Assembly (NCBI RefSeq): GCF_000717185.1
Contig: NZ_JNYE01000111.1
Location: 1-24,729, forward strand
Direction of reading: 5' to 3'
DNA length: 24,729 nucleotides
DNA from: Kitasatospora phosalacinea
Lineage (GTDB): Bacteria; Actinomycetota; Actinomycetes; Streptomycetales; Streptomycetaceae
Part shown: positions 1 to 5,891 of the stretch, in pieces
Position numbering within the stretch: position 1 is the first letter of the stretch
How the letters are laid out: every line of letters starts with the position of its first letter
Position numbers and translations under genes: made by a program
The notes under the pieces: model-generated
What the model was told of the DNA's origin: nothing
The model's database searches: none
What the model saw: only the letters and a program-made list of their open reading frames with translations

Positions 1-25
1 ACCCCCCCCGCCCCCTCGCGGTCCT

Positions 26-39
26 CCCCCCCCCCCCCC
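26..39. repeat. Run of 14 C residues in a C-rich lead-in
   Basis: Bases 1-60 are almost entirely C with scattered T, G and A, including an unbroken run of 14 C. The stretch lies directly before the gene starting at 84. No ribosome binding site stronger than a GGTGA-like element and no promoter can be seen in it. It is either the low-complexity end of a spacer after an upstream gene or a place where sequencing or assembly is unreliable. Confidence 0.7.
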
Positions 40-83
40 TCCCCGCCCCTCCCCGCCCCATCAGACAGAGACGGTGATCACGC

Positions 84-1364
84 ATGTCCGCACGCCCCGA
101 CCACGACGACGCGCACGACGACATCTGGGCACCGGGGCCCGGGCCCGGTGAGGAGGAGGCCCTGCTGCGGGCCTTCCGCGAGACCGGCGGGCAGTTCCTC
201 GCCGACACCCCGCGGCTGGTCGAGGCGGGGGCCGTCCGGGGCCGTCGGCGGCGGCGCGGGCAGCTCTCCGCGCTGGCGGGCGCGGCCGCGCTGGTGCTGG
301 CGGTGGGCGCGCTCACCGCGGTCGCGCGGCCGGACGGGCACCCCGCCCTGGCCGTCGGCCCGGCCGCGCCGGGGGCCTCGCGGGTGCCGCCCCCGGCGGG
401 GGCGTCCGATGCGTCCGGGGGGACGGCCGCGGACGCGGCGCTGCCGGAGGAGCTGCACACGGTGTCGGTGCTGGGCCGGTTGCTGCCGCCGGGGGTGCGG
501 ATCGTCCGGTCGTCCGGTTCGACGCACGGGCCGGGCACCGTCCCGAACAGCGAGGCGACGGCGTACCTGCTGGTGGACAACGGGCACGGCCGGAGCAAGT
601 TGTCGGTGTCGGTCGGCAACGCCGGGTGGGAGAAGGCGCTGGGCGGTTGCCCCACCGGGCAGGTCGTGGGCTGGGCGTGCCACGAGGTGCCCGACGCCGT
701 CGGCGGGAGGATGTTCGTCAGCACCTGGGGCCCGGCCCCGTCCGCCGCCTCGGGCGGGCCCGTCTCCCACGACGTGCGGCTGGAGGACCCGGACGGGCTC
801 CGGGTCGTCCTCCACTCCTCCCAGGAGGAGTGGACCGACGGCGGCCCGGCGTCCGGCGCCGACGCGCTGCTGACGGTGGACCAGCTGACCGCCATCGCCG
901 CGGACCCGGCCTGGCGCTCCGTGCTGGGCACGCTGACCCGGGTGCCGAAGGACACCCGCCCGACGCCGGAGGTCCGGCTGCCGGACCTGGTGCCGACCGG
1001 CCTGAATGTCAAGACCTTCTCGGGCACCTGGTCCCAGCAGTACGCGACGCTCGCCGACGGCACCCGGGAGGTGGACCTGACGGTGCAGGTCGCGCAGGCC
1101 GACCGGGTGACGCGCAGCTGGTTCGCGCGGGCCCCGGTGCTCGCCGACGGCAGCCGGGTCCGCACGGCGGCCGACCGTCCCGTCCCGTACGCGCAGGGCG
1201 CGACCGAGACGGTGGTGGCGGTGCTGCGGCCGGACGGCCTGCTGCTGCGCGTCACCGCGCTCGACCCGGCGGGGGCGGGCGTCCTGCTGACCCGGGAGCA
1301 GGTGGAGGCGGTGGCGCTGTCGCCGTCCTGGTCGGCGCTGGACGCGCACTCACCGACGAAGTAG
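84..1364 (+). CDS. Membrane-anchored protein of unknown function, one TM segment
   Basis: This 426-aa protein has an acidic N-terminus rich in Asp and His (residues 1-45), a basic stretch with five consecutive Arg (about 54-58), one hydrophobic segment (about 61-81) and a large polar C-terminal part (82-426). By the positive-inside rule the first 60 residues are cytoplasmic and the rest is outside the membrane. I do not recognise a catalytic domain. In streptomycetes, proteins of this shape often follow ECF or SigE-type sigma factor genes and may act as anti-sigma or accessory proteins; no sigma gene is visible here because the window starts just upstream, so that role is only inference. The ATG at 84 gives the full reading frame, with only a weak GGTGA element before it. 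The stop lies 10 bases from the convergent stop of the next gene, with no clear terminator between. Confidence 0.75.
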   Translation: MSARPDHDDAHDDIWAPGPGPGEEEALLRAFRETGGQFLADTPRLVEAGAVRGRRRRRGQLSALAGAAALVLAVGALTAVARPDGHPALAVGPAAPGASRVPPPAGASDASGGTAADAALPEELHTVSVLGRLLPPGVRIVRSSGSTHGPGTVPNSEATAYLLVDNGHGRSKLSVSVGNAGWEKALGGCPTGQVVGWACHEVPDAVGGRMFVSTWGPAPSAASGGPVSHDVRLEDPDGLRVVLHSSQEEWTDGGPASGADALLTVDQLTAIAADPAWRSVLGTLTRVPKDTRPTPEVRLPDLVPTGLNVKTFSGTWSQQYATLADGTREVDLTVQVAQADRVTRSWFARAPVLADGSRVRTAADRPVPYAQGATETVVAVLRPDGLLLRVTALDPAGAGVLLTREQVEAVALSPSWSALDAHSPTK

Positions 1365-1374
1365 ACCGGGCAGA

Positions 1375-2694
1375 CTAGTAGCGGTAGCGGACGGCCTCGA
1401 CGAGCTGCTCGTCGCTCAGCCCGGCGAAGCGGGCGATCTCGGCCTCCCGGACGTCGATGACGGCCTGCCAGAGCGGCTCGCCCAGGGCGGTGCGCAGCAC
1501 CTCGGACTTGCGCAGGGCGTCGACGGCCTGGCCGAGGGTGGCGGGGAGCCGTTCGGCGGGGCCGTCGGGGGCGGCGGGGTCGCCGGTGGTCTCGGCGGGC
1601 AGGCGGAGGGCGTCGCCGAGGCCGGCCAGGCCCGCGGCGAGGACGCCGCCGACGGCGAGGTAGGGGTTGGCGGCGGCGTCGAAGCACTTGACCTCGGCGT
1701 TGGCCTGCTCGGGCGCGGAGCCGGTGATCAGGCGGAGGGCGGCCTCCCGGTTCTCCAGGCCCCAGCAGCGGTACGGCCCGGACCAGCGGCCGGGGGCGAG
1801 CCGCAGGTAGCTGGCGACGGACGGGGCGCCGAGGGCGAGCAGGGCGGGCAGTTCGGCGAGCACCCCGGCGAGGAAGGCCTCGGCCTCCCGGGTGAGGCCG
1901 TGCGGTCCGGGGCCGCCGTGGCCGAGGTTGTGGCCGTCGCGCCAGAGGCTGAGGTGCAGGTGGCCGCCGTTGCCGACGCCGCCGGGGGCGGTGACGGGGG
2001 CGAAGCTGGCGCGCAGTCCGTGGCGCAGCGAGACGGCCTGGACGGTGTGCCGGACGAGCAGGGCGGTGTCGGCGGCCTCGACGGGGCCGGTGGGGGCGAC
2101 GGAGAGTTCGTACTGGCCCTCGGTGTACTCGGGGTGGAGCTGGAGGACGGTGAGCTCCTGTTCGCGCAGGGCGCGCAGCAGGTCGCGCAGGTAGTCGCTG
2201 TTGCCGATGAGGCGGCGCATGCCGTAGGCGGGGCCGGGTTCGCCGCCGTCGACGATCCACTCGACCTCGATGCCGGCCCGGACGGTCAGGCCGCGGTCGG
2301 CGAGCGCGTCGGCGGTGCGGCGGGCGAACTGGCGCTGGCAGCCGGGGTGGGGCTCGCCCTGCTGGGTCCAGCGGTCGCCGGGGGCCCAGGCCCAGCCGGG
2401 CTGGGCGGCGAGGCGGCGCAGGCCGGTGAGGTCGGGGACGAGGCGCAGGTCTCCGGCGGGGCCGCCGGAGGGGGCGAGCGAGTCGTCGACCAGGAAGGCG
2501 TCGAAGCAGGGGGCGGCGCCGACGCCCCAGCGGGCGGCGGGTTCGAGGGCGCGGACGGGGACGGTCTTGACCCGGGTGACGCCGGCGTTGTCGACCCAGC
2601 TGACGATCACTCCGTCGACGCCCTCGGCCTCGATCCGGGTGGCGGCCACCCGGGCCTCGGCGGCGCGGTCGGCGCGTGGCTTGGCGGTGCTCAT
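1375..2694 (-). CDS. Glutamine synthetase family ligase (GlnA3-like gamma-glutamylpolyamine synthetase?)
   Basis: This 439-aa protein has the glutamine synthetase layout: an N-terminal beta-grasp domain (about 20-110) and the catalytic barrel (about 120-439). Family motifs are present: GIEVEW with E143 and E145, HPEYTEGQYE (187-196), NGGHLHLSLW (242-251), ENREAALRLI (314-323) and the ANPYLA end motif (342-347). In the C-terminal motif that reads R-x-E-x-R in classical enzymes, this protein has N332-A-E334-V-K336, so two Arg that help bind ATP and glutamate are replaced. That argues against the housekeeping enzyme and for a paralogue that joins glutamate to an amine other than ammonia; the nearest family I recall is the streptomycete GlnA3 polyamine ligase (recollection, not searched). 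The ATG at 2694 is chosen because AGGA lies 7 bases upstream. An upstream GTG at 2784 would add 30 non-homologous residues and run through the palindrome at 2769-2786. Confidence 0.85.
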   Translation of the reverse strand: MSTAKPRADRAAEARVAATRIEAEGVDGVIVSWVDNAGVTRVKTVPVRALEPAARWGVGAAPCFDAFLVDDSLAPSGGPAGDLRLVPDLTGLRRLAAQPGWAWAPGDRWTQQGEPHPGCQRQFARRTADALADRGLTVRAGIEVEWIVDGGEPGPAYGMRRLIGNSDYLRDLLRALREQELTVLQLHPEYTEGQYELSVAPTGPVEAADTALLVRHTVQAVSLRHGLRASFAPVTAPGGVGNGGHLHLSLWRDGHNLGHGGPGPHGLTREAEAFLAGVLAELPALLALGAPSVASYLRLAPGRWSGPYRCWGLENREAALRLITGSAPEQANAEVKCFDAAANPYLAVGGVLAAGLAGLGDALRLPAETTGDPAAPDGPAERLPATLGQAVDALRKSEVLRTALGEPLWQAVIDVREAEIARFAGLSDEQLVEAVRYRY

Positions 2695-2768
2695 GGACCC
2701 ATCCTGACCAGGGGTTTCGGTGCGCCCGGGGGAACGCGCCGGGAGGTCACCCGTCGGTGGCGGCGAGA

Positions 2769-2786
2769 ATGTGACGCAGGTCACAT
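2769..2786. promoter_or_regulatory. Crp-like palindrome, ATGTGAC-N4-GTCACAT
   Basis: The site is a perfect inverted repeat with 7-base arms and the spacer GCAG. It contains TGTGA-N6-TCACA, the classical CRP core, and fits the GTG-N6-GNCAC motif I recall being reported for Streptomyces coelicolor Crp. It sits 75 bases upstream of the ligase start and about 160 bases upstream of the TetR start, so it could serve either gene. Regulation by cAMP-Crp is inferred from the motif only. Confidence 0.55.
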
Positions 2787-2802
2787 CGGATGATGAAATT
2801 TC

Positions 2803-2860
2803 CGGGGAGCAGTTCCCCGTTTAGACATCTGTCCGCAATAAAACGGGGAGACGATCCCCG
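2803..2860. promoter_or_regulatory. Two identical inverted repeats, probable TetR operators
   Basis: CGGGGA-N5-TCCCCG occurs at 2803-2819 and again at 2844-2860 with perfect 6-base arms and unrelated spacers (GCAGT and GACGA). The centres are 41 bp apart, close to four helical turns, so dimers would bind on the same face of the DNA. The inner arms extend to TCCCCGTTT (2814-2822) and AAACGGGGA (2841-2849), which makes the whole block symmetrical. A TAGACA element at 2822-2827 resembles a -35 box but no convincing -10 goes with it. The divergent TetR protein encoded at 2946 is the natural candidate ligand. Confidence 0.6.
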
Positions 2861-2892
2861 GTAAGAACCGGTAGAAGTAAGAACCGGTAGAA
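2861..2892. repeat. Perfect tandem repeat of 16 bp (two copies)
   Basis: The unit GTAAGAACCGGTAGAA occurs at 2861-2876 and 2877-2892 with no spacer. Each copy contains the palindrome ACCGGT. The block follows the second inverted repeat directly and ends 53 bases before the TetR start, so it lies in the probable promoter or 5' leader of tetR. It may be a recent slip duplication or a direct-repeat binding site. Confidence 0.85.
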
Positions 2893-2945
2893 CTGGGAAC
2901 GGCCGGAACCGACCGGCACCCCTCGTCGCTCGAAGGGAGCGCACC

Positions 2946-3587
2946 ATGACCGTCGTCACCACCGCCGCTCCCGTCCGGCGCGCGGACGCGGCCCGCAACC
3001 GGGCCCGCATCGTCGCCGCGGCCCGGGAGGCCTTCGTCGAGCACGGGGCGATGGCCCCGCTGGACGAGATCGCCCGCCGGGCCGGGGTCGGCAACGCCAC
3101 GCTCTACCGGAACTTCGCCGACCGCCAGACCCTGATCCACCAGGTCTCCATCGCCGTGATGGAGCGGATCGTGGCGCACGCGCACGCGGCCACCGCGGAG
3201 GAGCCCGACTCCTTCGCGGCGTTCAGCCGCTTCGCGCACGCCGCGGCCGAGGAGCGGATCGGCGCGCTCTGCCCGCTGCTGTCCGACACGATCGACCTCG
3301 AAGAACCCGAACTCGCCGAAGCGCGCGCCGAGATGAAGCAGGTCACCGAGGACCTGATCGCCCGCGCCCAGGCCGACGGCCTGCTCCGCACCGACGTCGG
3401 AGCCGGCGACATCGTCGTTGCCATGGCCCAGCTCACCCGACCGCTCCCCGGCTTCGGCTGCCTCGACCTGGACCCGCACGTCCGGCGTCTCCTGCAGTTG
3501 CTCCTGGACGGCCTGCGGGCTCCCGCGCCGTCCGTGCTGCCCGGCCGTGCCGCGACCCTGGAGGACCTCACGCCCCGCGCCGCCTGA
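2946..3587 (+). CDS. TetR/AcrR-family repressor next to an MFS exporter
   Basis: This 213-aa protein has the TetR N-terminal DNA-binding domain (about 15-65) with the helix-turn-helix LDEIARRAGVGNATLYRNF at 39-57, followed by an all-helical ligand-binding region of the kind seen in SbtR-like TetR proteins. The ATG at 2946 has AAGGGAG six bases upstream. The gene is divergent from the glutamine-synthetase-like gene and reads in the same direction as the exporter gene 120 bases downstream. This is the standard layout for a regulator that releases an efflux pump when it binds a compound. It may also repress the divergent ligase, because the duplicated inverted repeat lies between them. The inducer cannot be read from the sequence. 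Confidence 0.9.
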   Translation: MTVVTTAAPVRRADAARNRARIVAAAREAFVEHGAMAPLDEIARRAGVGNATLYRNFADRQTLIHQVSIAVMERIVAHAHAATAEEPDSFAAFSRFAHAAAEERIGALCPLLSDTIDLEEPELAEARAEMKQVTEDLIARAQADGLLRTDVGAGDIVVAMAQLTRPLPGFGCLDLDPHVRRLLQLLLDGLRAPAPSVLPGRAATLEDLTPRAA

Positions 3588-3602
3588 CACCGCAAGGCAC
3601 CC

Positions 3603-3619
3603 GGGGCGGCACGCGCCCC
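3603..3619. other. Small hairpin or operator candidate between tetR and the exporter gene
   Basis: GGGGCG-GCACG-CGCCCC forms a perfect 6-bp inverted repeat 16 bases after the tetR stop. A second pair, ACCGCGG (3632-3638) and CCGCGGT (3655-3661), follows. Neither matches the spacing of the repeats at 2803-2860. They could be weak transcription pause or termination structures or binding sites. GC-rich spacers often contain such pairs by chance. Confidence 0.25.
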
Positions 3620-3707
3620 TCACCGGACCTCACCGCGGGACGCCCCGCCACGGGCCGCGGTCCCGCACGCATTCCGTACGCTCTCGCACACACAAGTGGG
3701 TACCTCC

Positions 3708-5201
3708 ATGTCTGAAACCCTCCAGCCGGACCCGCGCCGGTGGAAGGCGCTCGTCTTCATCGCCCTCGCGCAACTGATGGTCGTGCTCGACGCGACCGTG
3801 GTGAACATCGCGCTCCCCGACGCCAAGAAGAGCCTCGGCTTCGCCGACAGCACCACCCAGTGGGTGATCACCGCCTACGCGCTGGCCTTCGGCGGCCTGC
3901 TGCTGTTCGGCGGCCGGGTCGCGGACCTGTGGGGCCGTCGCCGGACCTTCATGGTCGGCCTGGTCGGCTTCGCCGCGGCCTCCGCGCTGGGCGGCGCCGC
4001 CGCCAACACCGCGATGCTGCTCGGCGCCCGCGCCCTGCAGGGCGTGTTCGGCGCGCTGCTCGCGCCCGCCGCGCTGTCGCTGCTCGCCGTGATGTTCACC
4101 GACGGCAAGGAGCGCGCCAAGGCGTTCGGCATCTACGGCGCGGTGGCCGGCGGTGGCGGTGCGATCGGCCTGATCCTGGGCGGCGCACTCACCGAGTACC
4201 TGAACTGGCGCTGGACCTTCTACGTCAACATCCCGTTCGCCGTGGTCGCCATCGTCGGTGCGGTGATGGTCATCCGCGAGCCCGCGGTCGGCCTGAACCG
4301 CAACCGCCTCGACGTCCCGGGCGTGCTGCTGGTCACCCTCGGCCTGGTCTCCCTGGTGTACGGCTTCACCCGGGCCGAGCAGAAGGGCTGGGGCGACACC
4401 AGCACCATCGGCCTGTTCGTCGCCGCCGCCGCGCTGCTCGCCGCGTTCGTGGTCGTCGAGAGCCGGGTCAAGGCCCCGCTGCTGCCGCTGCGCGTGGTCA
4501 CCGACCGCAACCGCGGCGGTGTCTACCTCTCGCTCGGCATGGCCGTGATCGGCATGTTCGGCCTGTTCCTGTTCCTCACCCTCTACATGCAGGGCGTGCT
4601 GGAGTACAAGCCGCTGGTCAACGGCTTCGCCTTCCTCCCGATGGTGGCCGGCATGGTCACCGGCTCCACCCAGATCGGCGCCCGCCTGATGACCCGGGTC
4701 CCGGCCCGGTACCTGATGGCGCCCGGTTTCGTGGTCGCCTCGCTCGGCCTGCTGATCCTGACCCAGATCGACGTCGACACCTCGTACTGGCAGATCCTGC
4801 CGGGCCTGGTCCTGATGGGCCTCGGCATGGGCACCGCGTTCATGCCCGCGATGAGCCTGGCCACCTACGGCGTCCAGCCGCGGGACGCCGGTGTCGCCTC
4901 GGCGATGGTCAACACCTCGCAGCAGGTCGGCGGCGCGATCGGCACCGCGCTGCTGAGCACCGTCGCGCACAGCGCGGGCACCTCGTGGGCCAAGTCCCAC
5001 GCGGCGGCCGCCGCCACCACCGACCCGAAGCTGTTCGGCCTCCAGGCCCAGGTGCACTCCTACTCGATCGCGATCTGGGCGGCCTTCGGCATCCTGCTGC
5101 TGGCGGGCCTGACCGCGGGCGTCCTGATCAACGCCGGCAAGCCGGAGCACCACGCGGAGGGCGCCGACGCCGAGGACGCCGTCCCGGTCATGGCGCACTG
5201 A
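3708..5201 (+). CDS. MFS drug exporter, DHA2 (EmrB/QacA) type
   Basis: This 497-aa inner-membrane protein is expected to pump a drug or metabolite out using the proton gradient. The DHA2 signature LDATVVNIALP is at 27-37 in TM1 and the loop 2-3 motif GGRVADLWGRRR is at 68-79. Length and hydrophobic pattern fit 14 membrane segments, and the C-terminal tail is acidic and ends near MAH. The ATG at 3708 is preferred over the GTG at 3696 because the protein then starts MSETLQP, as is usual before TM1; neither start has a good ribosome binding site, so the choice is open. It follows tetR by 120 bases and ends before a strong terminator. The substrate is unknown. Confidence 0.92.
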   Translation: MSETLQPDPRRWKALVFIALAQLMVVLDATVVNIALPDAKKSLGFADSTTQWVITAYALAFGGLLLFGGRVADLWGRRRTFMVGLVGFAAASALGGAAANTAMLLGARALQGVFGALLAPAALSLLAVMFTDGKERAKAFGIYGAVAGGGGAIGLILGGALTEYLNWRWTFYVNIPFAVVAIVGAVMVIREPAVGLNRNRLDVPGVLLVTLGLVSLVYGFTRAEQKGWGDTSTIGLFVAAAALLAAFVVVESRVKAPLLPLRVVTDRNRGGVYLSLGMAVIGMFGLFLFLTLYMQGVLEYKPLVNGFAFLPMVAGMVTGSTQIGARLMTRVPARYLMAPGFVVASLGLLILTQIDVDTSYWQILPGLVLMGLGMGTAFMPAMSLATYGVQPRDAGVASAMVNTSQQVGGAIGTALLSTVAHSAGTSWAKSHAAAAATTDPKLFGLQAQVHSYSIAIWAAFGILLLAGLTAGVLINAGKPEHHAEGADAEDAVPVMAH

Positions 5202-5229
5202 CACGCCGACGCACTGACGCACCACACGC

Positions 5230-5265
5230 GAACGGCCCGCCCGGAACCCTCCGGGCGGGCCGTTC
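5230..5265. terminator. Perfect 16-bp stem terminator after the exporter gene
   Basis: GAACGGCCCGCCCGGA at 5230-5245 pairs perfectly with 5250-5265 around the loop ACCC. It lies 28 bases after the exporter stop and six bases from the stop codon of a decayed minus-strand gene, so it probably worked for both convergent transcripts. There is no long T tract, which is normal in streptomycetes. Confidence 0.9.
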
Positions 5266-5271
5266 GGCGTT

Positions 5272-5397
5272 TCAGCGTGCGCAACGCTTGGGCTCCTCGG
5301 TGTCGAGGGTGACGTTCACCGGCTCCGGCAGCTCCACCGCGTGCCCGTGGACCAGCGTCACGACGCTCCGGTACCGCCCGCCCTCCCGCCGGGGGTT
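5272..5397 (-). pseudogene. C-terminal remnant of a decayed gene (Uma2-like?)
   Basis: On the minus strand a frame of about 41 codons ends with ...VELPEPVNVTLDTEEPKRCAR and a TGA at 5274-5272, right beside the shared terminator. It looks like a real protein end and resembles the C-terminal strands of Uma2 (DUF820) endonuclease-like proteins common in streptomycetes. The same frame is closed by a TGA just upstream (about 5398-5400) and no start or catalytic core can be found. It is therefore read as the relic of a truncated or frameshifted gene. The family name is recalled from a short stretch only. Confidence 0.35.
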
Positions 5398-5560
5398 TCA
5401 CCCCGAGCCGTCCGGCGACGGACGCGAGGACCACGCCCTGCTGCTCGGCCGCTCCGGCGACGGGCGGGAACTGCTCGGACCGCACCTGCGGTCGGTCGCC
5501 ACGGCGCCCACGGTAGGGGCTCCCGGGTCCGTCGACGGGCCGCCGTGGCGCGTTCGCCCC
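5398..5560. other. Non-coding stretch, probable gene relic
   Basis: No frame on either strand has a start with a ribosome binding site or a recognisable domain here. It adjoins the gene remnant at 5272-5397 and may contain the rest of that gene in scrambled form. Confidence 0.4.
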
Positions 5561-5589
5561 TTCCTACCCGTCGGTAGCTGGGCTACAGT
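5561..5589 (+). promoter_or_regulatory. Candidate promoter with operator palindrome upstream of the dehydrogenase gene
   Basis: TACAGT at 5584-5589 is a good -10 box (TAnnnT type), and TTCCTA at 5561-5566 lies 17 bases upstream as a weak -35. The inverted repeat CTACC-CGTC-GGTAG at 5564-5577 overlaps the -35 and spacer, which is where a repressor would block the polymerase. This would give a leader of about 295 bases before the start at 5892. The bound regulator is unknown; the motif does not match the GCAC-N3-GTGC sites near ccr. Confidence 0.4.
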
Positions 5590-5877
5590 GTCGGCACGCG
5601 CCAGCGCCGGGCTTCGGGAGCCGCACCGGCAGGCTGCGTTCTCTTCTCCTGTGTGCGCGTCGGCGTCGCTCCATGACCTGGTCGGAGCGCCTGAGCACCA
5701 CGGCACTGCCCCGCAGACGGAACCGGAGCGGACCGGTCCGTACCGCGGGGTGCCGCTGTTCTTCTTCCGTTCCCGTTTCTCCCGTGCCGTCGGCACACCC
5801 TCCCCCGTCACACCCTCCGTCCGGGTTCGCGCTGTCGCGGCCGGGCGGTGGCGGGGGCCGCGGCGCGGGCCCATGAC
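5590..5877. other. Long leader region without a visible gene
   Basis: Between the candidate promoter and the ribosome binding site AAGGAG (5878-5883) I see no coding frame with start and domain support, no riboswitch I can recognise and no strong hairpin. If the promoter at 5584 is real this is an unusually long 5' leader for a streptomycete metabolic gene. Confidence 0.4.
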
Positions 5878-5891
5878 AAGGAGTCAGGACT

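Noticed and set aside
2695..2784. Longer N-terminus for the glutamine-synthetase-like protein from GTG at 2784
   Set aside because: The extra 30 residues do not look like the family, the region carries the Crp-like palindrome, and the ATG at 2694 has a better ribosome binding site.
2695..2786. GlnR box in front of the glutamine-synthetase-like gene
   Set aside because: A GAAAC half is present on the minus strand but no GTNAC lies six bases before it, so the GTNAC-N6-GAAAC pattern is not met.
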